A DNA stretch of 64,000 nucleotides, from contig NZ_LT615227.1 in assembly GCF_900096755.1 (NCBI RefSeq), positions 299,019 to 363,018 of the forward strand, read 5' to 3'. The DNA comes from Polynucleobacter necessarius. Its GTDB lineage: Bacteria > Pseudomonadota > Gammaproteobacteria > Burkholderiales > Burkholderiaceae. Shown here one piece after another: positions 19,232 through 28,700 of this stretch. Numbering within the stretch: the first letter of the stretch is position 1; each line of letters opens with the position of its first letter. The notes under the pieces were generated by a model, which was given only the letters and a program-made list of their open reading frames with translations, did no database searches and was not told the DNA's origin. The position numbers were made by a program, and so were the translations under genes.

Positions 19232-20108
19232 TTTTCAGAAAATGTCCTACGCTCGGATAGCGTAGTGATGTTTTGAGTTCATGCAAGCGGGTGTTAGTGA
19301 CTCTGCGTGACTCGCGCATAAATGACCGCAGCATTGGGCTCACTAGCTTCTGCAACTCACTGCCGGGTAAGCGTTTCGGCCTTGCCAATCCAAACGCATC
19401 AGCTACTTCGTCAAAGTAATCACCCATTTTGGTTTCACCTCCATCACAGGCATTAATAACGCGCTGGGGTTTGCCGTGATAAACCGCCGCGCAAACCAGT
19501 CTAGCTAAATCATCACTATGAATGTGATTGGAGTAGGCATCTTCCTCAGATAACAATGCAGGTGTTTGCGCGTGAAGGCGATCGATTGGTAAACGATCAG
19601 CGGCATAAATTCCAGGTACGCGCAAAATCGTTAAAGCAACGCCATGGGCGGGTGCCCATAAACGCAGCATCCGCTCCGCATCCACCCTTCTTTTGGCGCG
19701 CTCACTTTGGGCATTGACCGGAGTTACCTCACTTACCCTTCCACCCTGGTGATCACCATATACGCCCGTAGTACTGATATAGATCAGGCGCCTGACAGCA
19801 TTGGAGCCTTGGGCTAAAATTCGAATTAGGTTGCGGGTTCGGCAATCACGATTTCCACCATTTTGAGGTGGCGCCAAATGGATGACGGTTTGAGCTAAAC
19901 CACTGAGGCGCCATAGGGTCTCTGGATGATCCAGGTTACCTAAAATAGGAATCGCGCCAGCCTCCCTCAACTCCTGAAAACGAGCTTGTTGAGAAGTGAG
20001 CGCATAAATACGATGACTTCTAGAGAGCTGCCTAGCCACCCGAAGACCAATGTCTCCGCAGCCAATAATCAGGATTGAAGGTTTGCCAAAAGATTGCATA
20101 AGTAACAT
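19212..20108 (-). CDS. NAD(P)-binding extended SDR/epimerase-family protein (YeeZ-like)
   Basis: This Rossmann-fold protein of up to 298 residues has GCGDIGLRVARQLS near the N-terminus (dinucleotide-binding GxxGxxx motif). It also has YISTTGVYGDHQGG, which resembles the active-site region of extended SDRs, and NHIHSDDLARLV. It is closest to the YeeZ-type sugar epimerase-like family, whose substrate is not established. A second ATG three codons in (20099) may be the real start. It converges on glnS with a 20-nt overlap of coding ends. Confidence 0.7.
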   Translation of the reverse strand: MLLMQSFGKPSILIIGCGDIGLRVARQLSRSHRIYALTSQQARFQELREAGAIPILGNLDHPETLWRLSGLAQTVIHLAPPQNGGNRDCRTRNLIRILAQGSNAVRRLIYISTTGVYGDHQGGRVSEVTPVNAQSERAKRRVDAERMLRLWAPAHGVALTILRVPGIYAADRLPIDRLHAQTPALLSEEDAYSNHIHSDDLARLVCAAVYHGKPQRVINACDGGETKMGDYFDEVADAFGLARPKRLPGSELQKLVSPMLRSFMRESRRVTNTRLHELKTSLRYPSVGHFLKTISKNP

Positions 20109-20135
20109 CGTAACGATTTATTGAAAGGAATGAGA

Positions 20136-21176
20136 GTGTCTCATCAGGTCACGCTCAAAACGAGCGGCAAACAATTTACCGTCAATCCAGATGAGAATCT
20201 CCTGGAGGCCGCTCTCCGCCAAGGCATTAACTTACCCTATGGGTGCAAAAATGGCGCCTGCGGATCCTGTAAGGGCAAGATTTTAGAAGGTCAAGTAAAC
20301 CACGGTCAGCATAGTGAACGCGCCCTTAGCAAAGCCGATGAGACAGCAGGCGGGATTTTATTCTGCTGCGCCCACCCGCAGTCAGACCTATTAATAGAAG
20401 CTCGCGAAGTTCAAGGGGCTGGCGATATTGCCATTCGTAAAGTGCCTTGCCGCGTCAACACAATTAGCAAACCTAGCAGTGATGTTGCCATTTTAAAGTT
20501 GCAACTTCCGGCTGCTGAACGCTTCCAGTTCTTGGCTGGACAGTATCTCGAGTTTTTATTGAAGGATGGTCAGCGCCGGGCTTACTCGATTGCGAATGCC
20601 CCCGAACAAGAGGGTCCGCTTGAGTTACATATACGCCACCTGCCGGGCGGCTTATTTACTGATTTTGTTTTTGGCGCCGTTACTCCAGCTTTAAAAGAAA
20701 AAGATATCCTCCGCTTTGAAGGTCCTTTGGGTAGCTTTTTCTTGAGAGAAGATTCCAAAAAACCCATTATCTTTTTGGCTGCGGGCACTGGCTTTGCGCC
20801 CATCAAATCCATTATTGAACAAATGCAAATCAAAAAGATTGAGCGCCCCATTCATCTTTACTGGGGTGGACGTCGTCCCAACGATCTCTATATGAATGCG
20901 CTTTGCGAGTCCTGGGCGAAAGAAATTGCAAACTTCAAATACATTCCTGTCATTTCTGACGCCTTAGCCGAAGACCATTGGAAGGGGCGTACTGGGTTTG
21001 TGCACCAAGCCGTCATTGATGACCACCCCAATTTGAAGGACTTTCAGGTCTATGCCTGCGGAGCCCCAGCAATGGTTAATGCCGCTAGAAATGACTTTGC
21101 TGCTAAATGCCAGCTGCCAGAAGAAGAATTCTTCGCTGACTCGTTTACCAGCGCAGCGGATTTGGCTACGAGCTAA
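20136..21176 (+). CDS. 2Fe-2S ferredoxin-NAD(P)H flavin reductase (AscD-like)
   Basis: This protein of about 346 residues joins an N-terminal plant-type ferredoxin domain to a ferredoxin-NADP reductase module. The cluster motif is YGCKNGACGSCKGKI plus a later FCCAHP cysteine. The reductase has FAD-binding RRAYSIANAP and NAD-binding FLAAGTGFAPIKSI. Relatives are annotated as CDP-6-deoxy-glucoseen reductase or oxygenase reductase components, but no partner oxygenase or deoxysugar genes are nearby, so the electron acceptor is unknown. GAAAGGA at 20123-20129 is spaced 6 nt from the GTG at 20136, so I favour that start over the ATG at 20130. Confidence 0.82.
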   Translation: MSHQVTLKTSGKQFTVNPDENLLEAALRQGINLPYGCKNGACGSCKGKILEGQVNHGQHSERALSKADETAGGILFCCAHPQSDLLIEAREVQGAGDIAIRKVPCRVNTISKPSSDVAILKLQLPAAERFQFLAGQYLEFLLKDGQRRAYSIANAPEQEGPLELHIRHLPGGLFTDFVFGAVTPALKEKDILRFEGPLGSFFLREDSKKPIIFLAAGTGFAPIKSIIEQMQIKKIERPIHLYWGGRRPNDLYMNALCESWAKEIANFKYIPVISDALAEDHWKGRTGFVHQAVIDDHPNLKDFQVYACGAPAMVNAARNDFAAKCQLPEEEFFADSFTSAADLATS

Positions 21177-21254
21177 GTCCTGCGCGACAAAATCCATTCA
21201 GCGAGATAATAGAACCCTTATTGACCCACATTAACCTTATCACCCCAAACCAGC

Positions 21255-22448
21255 ATGAATAAGCCAGCACAAGCTATCGACACCCACTCAGTGATGTTCA
21301 TTACCCCACGCCCAGAAGTCATCATGGTTGAAGGTAAGGGCTCATGGTTGACCGATAACAATGGCAAACGCTACTTAGATTTCTTGCAAGGCTGGGCAGT
21401 GAATTGCTTGGGTCATGGCAACCAAGGCATGATTGAGGCACTGAATGCGCAAGCAAAGAAGTTAATCAACCCAAGTCCTGCGTTCTATAACGAACCCATG
21501 ATTGGTTTATCCAATCTCCTCACAGACAATAGTTGCTTTGACAAAGTCTTCTTTGCCAACAGCGGCGCCGAAGCAAATGAAGGCGCGATTAAGCTTGCAC
21601 GCAAATGGGGGCAACTCAACAAGTCTGGGGCATTTGAGATCATCACGTTTGATCACAGCTTTCATGGCCGCACATTAGCCACGATGAGCGCCTCCGGAAA
21701 ACCAAACTGGGACACAATGTTTGCCCCACAAGTAGCAGGCTTCCCAAAGGCGGATTTAAATGACCTGGAGTCCGTTAAAAAGCTAGTAACCGATAAGACG
21801 GTTGCAGTCATGCTGGAGCCTGTTCAGGGTGAAGGCGGCGTCATTCCAGCTACTCATGAATTTATGCGTGAGCTACGCAAGTTCACCAAAGAAAATAATA
21901 TTTTGCTCATCGTCGACGAAGTGCAGGCAGGCTGTGGTCGAACAGGCAGTCTCTTTGCCTACCAAAACTACGGTATCGAGCCTGACATCATGACCCTAGG
22001 TAAAGGTATTGGTGGTGGAGTACCGCTAGCAGCACTTCTGGCCACTGATGCGGTGGCTTGCTTTGTACCTGGCGATCAAGGTGGCACCTATAACGGCAAT
22101 CCTCTCATTACTGCGGTGGGCATTAGCGTCATTGAGCAATTATTAGCCCCAGGATTTTTAGAATGCGTTAAAGCAAAAGGCGAACTTCTGAAATCAGAGT
22201 TACTTAAGCTTTGCGTTGAATTTAATCTTGAAGGTGAACGAGGCGAGGGATTACTGCGTGCCTTGATGCTAGGTAAAGATATCGGCGGAAAACTGGTTGA
22301 GCTTGCACGCGATCGAAACCCTGATGGTCTATTGATTAACTCTCCAAGACCAAACTTGTTGCGCTTTATGCCAGCCCTGAATGTGTCTGATGATGAAATT
22401 CGTCAGATGTGCAATATGCTGCGCGAGCTACTCAAGGAAGTGGCGTAA
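21255..22448 (+). CDS. argD: Acetylornithine transaminase (class III PLP aminotransferase)
   Basis: This 397-residue class III aminotransferase has NSGAEANEGAIKLARK, FHGRTLATMSASGK, and Asp221 in LLIVDEVQAGCGRTG. The PLP lysine is Lys250 in TLGKGIGGGVPLAA. It most resembles ArgD, which converts N-acetylglutamate semialdehyde to N-acetylornithine; other omega-transaminases share the motifs. argG and argF occur later in this window, which supports an arginine role. The reading frame is intact. It converges on livF with 25 nt between stops. Confidence 0.85.
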   Translation: MNKPAQAIDTHSVMFITPRPEVIMVEGKGSWLTDNNGKRYLDFLQGWAVNCLGHGNQGMIEALNAQAKKLINPSPAFYNEPMIGLSNLLTDNSCFDKVFFANSGAEANEGAIKLARKWGQLNKSGAFEIITFDHSFHGRTLATMSASGKPNWDTMFAPQVAGFPKADLNDLESVKKLVTDKTVAVMLEPVQGEGGVIPATHEFMRELRKFTKENNILLIVDEVQAGCGRTGSLFAYQNYGIEPDIMTLGKGIGGGVPLAALLATDAVACFVPGDQGGTYNGNPLITAVGISVIEQLLAPGFLECVKAKGELLKSELLKLCVEFNLEGERGEGLLRALMLGKDIGGKLVELARDRNPDGLLINSPRPNLLRFMPALNVSDDEIRQMCNMLRELLKEVA

Positions 22449-22473
22449 GACTTACTGCCACTCAACCGCCTAC

Positions 22474-23190
22474 TTATTCACCAAGGTAGGCAGTTCTCAC
22501 CCTTGAGTCTTCGAGCAACTCCTCACCTGACCCACTCAGGGTAATTAAGCCACTCTCCATGACGTAGGCCCGATTGGCCATCTGCAATGCAAGGCGGGCA
22601 TTTTGCTCAACCAACAGAATCGTCATACCGCTCGACGACAAACTCCGCACTACATCAAAAATGGTTTCGACCATGATGGGAGATAAGCCCATTGAAGGCT
22701 CATCCAGAAGTAACAATTTGGGCTGCGCCATCATTGCCCTACCCATAGCAACCATTTGCTGCTCGCCACCAGATAAGGTGCCAGCCAATTGAGATAAGCG
22801 CTCTTTGAGTCTAGGGAAGTACGAGTACACCTCTTCAAGCTTGCGCTCAATCTCCTTAGCGTCTGTTTTTAAGTAAGCGCCCATTTGGAGATTTTCCAAA
22901 ATGGTCATGCGCTTAAACACGCCACGGCCCTCCGGAACCATGCCCAAGCCGAGCTGAACTAATTCATATGCAGGCAGCTTCTTGGTTTCACGATTTGCAA
23001 AATGAATATCGCCGGCAGAAGGATTTAGCAATCCAGCAATTGCTTTAAGAGTTGAACTCTTCCCGGCACCATTGGCGCCAATTAGGGCAACCAACTCACC
23101 ATGATTGACTTGCAGATCAATACCCTTAACGGCGTTAATACCACCATAAGATAGTTGCAGACCCTTCACTCGGAGCAATGCATTTGTCAT
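22474..23190 (-). CDS. livF: Branched-chain amino acid ABC transporter ATP-binding protein LivF
   Basis: This 238-residue ABC ATPase has Walker A GANGAGKSS, the Q-loop, the ABC signature TLSGGEQQM, Walker B LLLLDEPSMGLSP, and the switch His replaced by Gln in LLVEQN as usual for LivF. It would power branched-chain amino acid or amide import with LivG and the LivHM permease. Its start overlaps the livG stop (ATGA). The gene is intact, but its partners livG, livM and livK are all broken, so it is probably not functional as part of this transporter. Confidence 0.93.
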   Translation of the reverse strand: MTNALLRVKGLQLSYGGINAVKGIDLQVNHGELVALIGANGAGKSSTLKAIAGLLNPSAGDIHFANRETKKLPAYELVQLGLGMVPEGRGVFKRMTILENLQMGAYLKTDAKEIERKLEEVYSYFPRLKERLSQLAGTLSGGEQQMVAMGRAMMAQPKLLLLDEPSMGLSPIMVETIFDVVRSLSSSGMTILLVEQNARLALQMANRAYVMESGLITLSGSGEELLEDSRVRTAYLGE

Positions 23191-23966
23191 GCCGCCCCCT
23201 GACCCAGATAAGCTTTAATCACTTCGGGGTGCGCACGAACATCTGCAGGTTTGCCTGAGGCAATGACCTTGCCATAATCTAAAACAGTCAGACTATCGCA
23301 AATTCCCATGACCAAACTGACATCGTGCTCGATGAGCAAAATCGTTTTGCCGTCAGCGCGAATACGTAGCAGCAGCTCACGTAACTCCAGCTTCTCAGTA
23401 GCATTCATACCTGCTGCCGGCCTCATCTAAAGCCAAGAGTTTAGGCTCCGTAGCCAAAGCTCTGGCGATCTCCAGGCGGCGCTGATGTCCATAGGAAAGG
23501 TTGCGTGCCTGCATATTAGAAAAATCGCCAAGGCCAACGTAATCTAAGAGCGCTAGAGATTTTTCACGGATAGCCTGTTTTCTTCACGCTTAGCGGAAGG
23601 AGTACGGAAAATAGCGCCAAACAGTCCTGCATTAGATCGGCAATGACAACCTACCATGACGTTTTCAATCGCAGTCATTTCGCCAAAGAGGCGGATATTC
23701 TGAAATGTTCTAGCTAAACCTGATTTTGTTACCTCAGAAACTGACTCTGGAAAATAAGACTTGCCATTAAATAAAAAGATTCCAGAATCTGCCGGGTATA
23801 AACCCGTGATGACATTAAAAAACGTTGTCTTGCCAGCACCATTGGGTCCAATCAAACCAACGATTGCACCATGAGGAACTTGAAGGCCCACTGAGTCAAG
23901 CGCTTGTACCCCGCCAAAGCGCTTGGATACATCAGTGACATCTAAAAGTAGATGGAGTGCCGTCAT
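23187..23966 (-). pseudogene. livG: LivG ATP-binding protein, two frameshifts
   Basis: The span encodes a LivG-type ABC ATPase in three reading frames. The first piece starts at 23966 (MTALHLLLDVTDVSKRFGG) with Walker A GPNGAGKTT and runs to AKREE. The frame then shifts at an A run on the coding strand (23578-23581); the middle piece reads on through ARNLSYGHQRRLEIARAL to LALDE. A second shift lies near 23419-23423, where one extra G interrupts Walker B, and the last piece GMNATEKLELR to YLGQGAA follows. The two shifts together restore the original frame, but the middle third is lost and stops arise. It overlaps livM and livF by ATGA junctions. Confidence 0.92.
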
Positions 23967-25058
23967 TGTGCCGCCCCACTTTTTTGCCAAATACCACCAG
24001 GGCGATACAGCATGATCAGAATTAAGGCTAGGCCGTAAATTAATTGACGAATAATTTCTACGTCCACAATCACATGCCCAAATAATGCCTGCTGTAGGGG
24101 CTGTGCAATACCGCGTAAGACCTCAGGAAAAATTGCCAACAACACCGCGCCTAAGATAACTCCAGGAATATGACCAATGCCACCGAGGACCACCATGGCC
24201 AATACAACAATCGATTCCCAAAGCGTGAAGGACTCTGGCGAAACAAAGCCCTGAAAAGCGGAAAACAACACGCCAGCCACGCCGGCAAAAGAAGCGCCAA
24301 TAGCAAACGCGAGTAATTTCATATTGCGAGTATTGATACCCATCGCTTTGGCGGCGATTTCATCCTCCCGAATTGCAATCCAAGCGCGTCCTATTCTTGA
24401 ACTCTGCAAATGCATGCAAACGATCGCAACGGCAATTGCTAGCAACAGGAGAACAAATAGAACACCAAATACAAACCAGGAATCTTGATAAAGCCCAGGT
24501 CCAAGGTTTTGGCAAAGGAGATTCCAAAAAAATTGAATGGGATCAATCGCCGCAATTCCCTTGGGACCATTGGTGAGGTTTAGGGGGCGATCCAGGTTAT
24601 TCATAAAGATGCGAATAATTTCACCAAACCCCAAAGTCACAATTGCCAAATAATCGCCCCGCAATTGCAGGGTAGGCAAACCTAAAATAATTCCAAATAA
24701 AGCAGCCAAAATAATTGAGAAGACCGCAACCATCCAGGGTGAAAAATGCATTCCTTCCGGAAAAGCCGCAGCAATACTTTCAAATTGAGCAGGCAAATGT
24801 GGTGACGCCAATAAAGCAAAACTGTAGGCGCCTAATGCATAGAAGGCGATATAACCCAAATCCAAAAGACCTGCGAAGCCCACCACAACATTGAGGCCCA
24901 ATGCCAACACAATGTAGAGCAAAGCAAAATCGAGCACTCTCACCCAGTAGTTGCCCGCCAATTGTGCCAACTATCCATGGCAAGAGGAGTAAAGCAATGG
25001 CGCCAAGCCATAGATAGCTTGCTCTACTGAGATAGTTGAGTCGAATCGCCTTAAGCAC
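23963..25058 (-). pseudogene. livM: LivM permease, one frameshift
   Basis: LivM is an inner-membrane permease subunit for branched-chain amino acids. The frame opens at a GTG at 25058 (LKAIRLNYLSRASYLWLGAI), overlapping the livH stop by 8 nt. It breaks after about 34 codons at a GGG run (24954-24956), where one extra G is present compared with the expected GTIGGNYWVRVLD. The rest, about 335 codons, is open and carries the family segment AMGINTRNMKLLAFAIGASFAG and the C-terminal helices. Internal initiation at a TTG downstream of the shift could in principle make a protein lacking the first helix, but no ribosome binding site supports that. Confidence 0.85.
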
Positions 25059-25989
25059 GATCAGAAACCTTCTCGCCTAATAGTCCGGTTGGCCTTAAGA
25101 CCAATACCAAAATTGATACTAAAAAGGCAAAGATGTCTTGGTAGTTTGAGCCAAACACCCCACCAGTCAGTTCGCCAATGTAACCAGCGCCCAATAACTC
25201 AATTAAGCCCAAGAGAAGGCCGCCCAACATGGCGCCCTGTAAATTTCCAATGCCGCCAAGAACAGCTGCAGTAAATGCTTTTAGCCCAGGGATAAAACCC
25301 ATATAGAAATGCACATTGCCATAATTGCTTGCAATCATGACACCAGCTAAGCCAGCTAATGCGCCGCCCAACATGAAGGTAATGGAGATAACGCGATTGG
25401 GATTGACCCCCATCAGCGCAGCAATTTGAGCTTGCTCAGCAGTCGCACGCATTGCTCTGCCCAGTTTTGTTTTCTCCACTAGAAACAATAGACCCAACAT
25501 CACTGCCAAAGCGACCATGATGATCACAATTTCTTTACCGGTAATTGTTGCGCCACTACCCCATAAATCAATCGGACTGGATGGCAGCAATTGTGGATAG
25601 GTCATTGGATTACGCGACCAAATCATCATGGCAATCGTCTGCAACAAAATAGACATGCCGATTGCTGAAATTAGAGGGGCCAAGCGAGGCGCATTGCGCA
25701 ATGGGCGATAAGCAGCGATGCGCTCAATCCAATAGCTCAAGCCCGCGCATACGGCCATGGTGACAGGTAAAACGATCAACAAGGTCAACCAGCCAGGTAA
25801 GTCGCTGGTCAGACTCAAAATTAAACGTAGCAATGACAATGACACCATTGCGCCGATCATCAGTACTTCGCCATGTGCAAAGTTAATAATGCCTAAAACC
25901 CCGTAAACCATGGTGTAGCCCAAAGCAATTAAGGCGTAAATGCTACCGAGCACTAAGCCATTAATAATTTGCTGTAGAAGGATATCCAT
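25051..25989 (-). CDS. livH: Branched-chain amino acid ABC transporter permease LivH
   Basis: This 312-residue integral membrane protein has about eight hydrophobic segments. It has the family N-terminus QQIINGLVLGSIYALIALGY and the EAA-like cytoplasmic loop RAMRATAEQAQIAALMGVN. It pairs with LivM to form the channel. The reading frame is complete and all helices are present, in contrast with livM, livG and livK. The gene is separated from livK by a terminator hairpin. With its partner subunits broken it is probably on its way to decay. Confidence 0.93.
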   Translation of the reverse strand: MDILLQQIINGLVLGSIYALIALGYTMVYGVLGIINFAHGEVLMIGAMVSLSLLRLILSLTSDLPGWLTLLIVLPVTMAVCAGLSYWIERIAAYRPLRNAPRLAPLISAIGMSILLQTIAMMIWSRNPMTYPQLLPSSPIDLWGSGATITGKEIVIIMVALAVMLGLLFLVEKTKLGRAMRATAEQAQIAALMGVNPNRVISITFMLGGALAGLAGVMIASNYGNVHFYMGFIPGLKAFTAAVLGGIGNLQGAMLGGLLLGLIELLGAGYIGELTGGVFGSNYQDIFAFLVSILVLVLRPTGLLGEKVSDRA

Positions 25990-26019
25990 TAGGGTTAATA
26001 AATGTATTTAGTCTTGATA

Positions 26020-26053
26020 AAAAAATAGCACCGCAAAAGCGGCGCTATTTTTT
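26020..26053 (-). terminator. Intercistronic hairpin between livK and livH
   Basis: On the - strand a 15-nt arm AAAAAATAGCGCCGC pairs fully with GCGGTGCTATTTTTT (one G-U pair) around a TTTT loop, followed by more T. It lies between the binding-protein gene livK and livH. In such operons a partial terminator here raises the binding protein over the membrane subunits; that role is inferred. On the + strand the same position is an A-C mismatch, which suggests the - strand is the selected orientation. Confidence 0.75.
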
Positions 26054-26064
26054 ACAGAGGAGTC

Positions 26065-27249
26065 TTACATCTTGATGACATCAAGAACGTTTTTCTTTTT
26101 GTCTTTGAAGTCATAGAGTGTGATTACGCCTTCTTTCATATCGCCTTTGTCATCAAAAGCAATATTGCCTACCAAGCCATTCATTTTGGTATCTGGCATC
26201 GCAGTCAAGATCTTTGCCGAATCAGTTGAATTGGCACGCTTCATGGAGGAGTCTAGGAGTACGTAAACCGCATCATATAGGTAAACGATGCATAGATTTG
26301 AACGTCTGCGTTAAAGCGCTCTTTATAACGCCTCTGGAAGTCGGCGCCCCGGGCCATCTTAGATAGCGCCATACCAGCCTCTGAACAAGTCACATTGACG
26401 ACCGCCTCACCAGCCAACTCAGCGAGCTTCTCGGTGCACATGCCATCACCACCAACTACCTTTGACTTAATGCCAAGTTCAGCAGCTTGCTTGGTTAATG
26501 GGCCGGCCGCCAGTAGCATCCATCCCGCCATACATGATGACATCTATCTGGTTTACTGCCTTTTACTTTAGTCAAAATCGCCTTGTCCTTGTTATTATTA
26601 CTAGCTTCGCGTGTAACTACTTTCAAACCTGCAGCCTTAACAGTCTTTTCAAACTCATCAGCCAAACCTTTGCCATACTGACTAGAGTCATCAATGATGG
26701 CAACTGTTTTTGCCTTTAATGTATTGATAACGTAGTTAGCCAACGCCGGGCCTTGCTGTGCGTCTGTAGCAACCAATCGATAGGTAGTTTTAAAGCCTTG
26801 CTTAGTGTAATCAGGGTTAGTTGTAGATGGAGATACCTGAGTAATTCCTGCGTCGCTATAAATTTTTGACGCTGGAATGCTAGTGCCAGAATTTAAGTGT
26901 CCAACTACACCTACTACTTTTGCGTCAACCAATTTTTGCGCAACCTGGGTTGCAGTTTTAGGATCTTCTGCGTCATCCTCCGGAACCAATGTGAGCACAA
27001 CCTTTTTCCCATCAATGGTTAGACCAGATTTATTAATTTCTTCAATAGCCAAACGAGCGCCGTTCTCGTTATCTTTGCCCAAATGGGCAATAGGACCGGT
27101 CAGCGGCGCAACGTGACCAATCTGACCTCCACCCCATCGGCAGGAGCTGCAGCAGTTTTATCGCCGCCTTTTCCGCAGCCCGCCAAAATTAAAGTCGCCA
27201 CTGACAATGCAATAGCGCTCTTCATAAACATCACTTTTGATTTACTCAT
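26065..27249 (-). pseudogene. livK: Branched-chain amino acid binding protein LivK/LivJ, multiple frameshifts
   Basis: This is the periplasmic ligand-binding gene of the liv operon, decayed. It begins at 27249 with a lipoprotein signal (lipobox LAGC) and AGGAG ribosome binding site. The frame is lost at 27129-27135, again at 26542-26549 where AGAT is tandemly repeated, at 26501-26508 where GGCC is repeated, and at 26275-26279 where TA is repeated. Between these points recognisable peptides run in successive frames: LGKDNENGARLAIEEINKSG, GPLTKQAAELGIKSKVVGGD, YKERFNADVQIYA, and NVLDVIKM at the stop. No full-length binding protein can be made. Confidence 0.93.
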
Positions 27250-27278
27250 GTACAGCTCCTCTGTTATGAATGAATATT

Positions 27279-28220
27279 TCAGTCAACTAAATTTTTAGGC
27301 AATGAAAACGTAACATCCTCAACAACACCATCCAAAGCACGCACATGCCTTGGGCCAAACTCTTGGATACGCTGAACAATCGCTTGAGCCAAACTTTCTG
27401 AGGCCGAAGCACCTGCTGTTAAACCAACACGCCTCTTACCAGCGAACCATTCTGGCTTTAACTGCTCTGGGGCGTCCACCATATAAGAAGGTACACCCAG
27501 CTTTTCAGACAATTCACGCAAACGATTGGAGTTAGAGCTCGTCGCACTCCCCACCACAATCACTACCTCAACCTGCGGGGCCATAAATTTCACAGCATCC
27601 TGTCGATTTTGGGTGGCATAACAAATATCTTGTTTGCGAGGCTGAACAATATTAGGAAATTTTTTCGTGAGCGCCTCAACAATTTCTCGAGTCTCGTCAA
27701 CTGATAGCGTTGTTTGGGTAACAAAGGCGATCTTTTCATCGCTTGCGAAAGACAAGGAATCCACATCACTCAATTTCTCAATCAAGAAGACACCTTCTTT
27801 CACTTGGCCCATCGTCCCCTCTACTTCAGGATGACCTGCGTGACCAATCATCAATACCGTAAATCCATCTTTACACATCTTGACAACCTCAAGATGAACC
27901 TTGGTTACCAAGGGGCACGTGGCGTCGTAGACCTGCAAGCCACGCTCCTGCGCATCCTTACGGACTTCTTGAGAAACACCATGCGCGCTAAAGACAACGA
28001 TTCCACCCTTGGGAACCTTATGCAACTCTTCAACAAATACAGCACCTTTATCGCGCAATTCATTAACAACATAAACGTTGTGAACAATCTCATGTCGCAC
28101 ATAAATGGGGGCGCCAAAGCGGGCAAGCGCCTCATTGACGATATTGATAGCGCGATCCACTCCCGCGCAAAATCCACGGGGCTGAGCCATCAAAATTTCG
28201 GCGTTGTCGGTCTGACTCAT
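27279..28220 (-). CDS. ispH: 4-hydroxy-3-methylbut-2-enyl diphosphate reductase
   Basis: IspH (LytB) is the last enzyme of the MEP pathway and makes IPP and DMAPP. The 313-residue product keeps the three iron-sulfur cysteines Cys18 (RGFCAGVDRA), Cys102 (DATCPLVTK) and Cys200 (KQDICYAT), plus the conserved histidines in RHEIVHN and FSAHGVS. The reading frame is complete. It follows the slpA-like isomerase by 3 nt, an arrangement common in proteobacteria. Confidence 0.96.
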   Translation of the reverse strand: MSQTDNAEILMAQPRGFCAGVDRAINIVNEALARFGAPIYVRHEIVHNVYVVNELRDKGAVFVEELHKVPKGGIVVFSAHGVSQEVRKDAQERGLQVYDATCPLVTKVHLEVVKMCKDGFTVLMIGHAGHPEVEGTMGQVKEGVFLIEKLSDVDSLSFASDEKIAFVTQTTLSVDETREIVEALTKKFPNIVQPRKQDICYATQNRQDAVKFMAPQVEVVIVVGSATSSNSNRLRELSEKLGVPSYMVDAPEQLKPEWFAGKRRVGLTAGASASESLAQAIVQRIQEFGPRHVRALDGVVEDVTFSLPKNLVD

Positions 28221-28223
28221 CTT

Positions 28224-28670
28224 TTAAAGAATGGCAACTATCTGAGCTTCAAATGTAACGGACATGCCAGCCAAGGGATGATTAAAGTCAAACCATGCGC
28301 CCTCATCATCAATCGATTGCAATACACCTGCGTACTGTGCGCCACCTGGCGCATTAAATTCAATCACATCACCCAGATTAAATTCCACATCATCATCGCG
28401 ACCTTCTTTAAGCGCCTTCAAAGAAACCCATTGCACCAAATCTTTTTTGCGCTCACCAAAGCTCTCCCCGGGCTCAAGTAGTGCACTTTTTTTCTCGCCC
28501 ACCTCAAGACCAAGCAACACTTTTTCAAAGCAAGGAGCAAATTGTCCAGAGCCCATCAGAACCGTCGCAGGACGATCGATAAAAGTATTGATGTAATCCT
28601 CCCCATTAGGCAAAGTGAGCCGGTAATTGAGAGTCAAGTAGGAGTTAGGCAAAACAGTAAGCTTGGTCAT
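28224..28670 (-). CDS. slpA: FKBP-type peptidyl-prolyl isomerase, SlpA-like
   Basis: This is a 148-residue SlyD/SlpA-type isomerase with an FKBP domain interrupted by a flap insert. Visible motifs are TLPNGEDYINTF, MGSGQFAPCFEKVLLGLEVGE and NHPLAGMSVTFEAQIV. It has no His-rich metal tail, so it is closer to SlpA than SlyD. I chose the ATG at 28670 (MTKLTVLPNSYLTLNY); the codons upstream are not family-like. It probably forms one operon with ispH and diverges from radC, whose likely start is 30 nt away. Confidence 0.88.
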   Translation of the reverse strand: MTKLTVLPNSYLTLNYRLTLPNGEDYINTFIDRPATVLMGSGQFAPCFEKVLLGLEVGEKKSALLEPGESFGERKKDLVQWVSLKALKEGRDDDVEFNLGDVIEFNAPGGAQYAGVLQSIDDEGAWFDFNHPLAGMSVTFEAQIVAIL

Positions 28671-28700
28671 AAGGTGATTGTATCTAGGCCTGCGCCTGCT

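Noticed and set aside
22440..22461. Hairpin across the argD stop (GTGGCGTAAG / CTTACTGCCAC) as a terminator
   Set aside because: It has no U tract on either strand and overlaps coding sequence.
24950..24960. Programmed frameshift in livM
   Set aside because: There is no slippery heptamer or downstream pseudoknot, and neighbouring livG and livK are plainly decayed.
26501..26549. AGATAGAT and GGCCGGCC as filled-in restriction-site scars from cloning
   Set aside because: The bases flanking the repeats do not complete the expected restriction sites, and the other loci have 2-nt repeats that fill-in cannot produce. Natural slippage is simpler.
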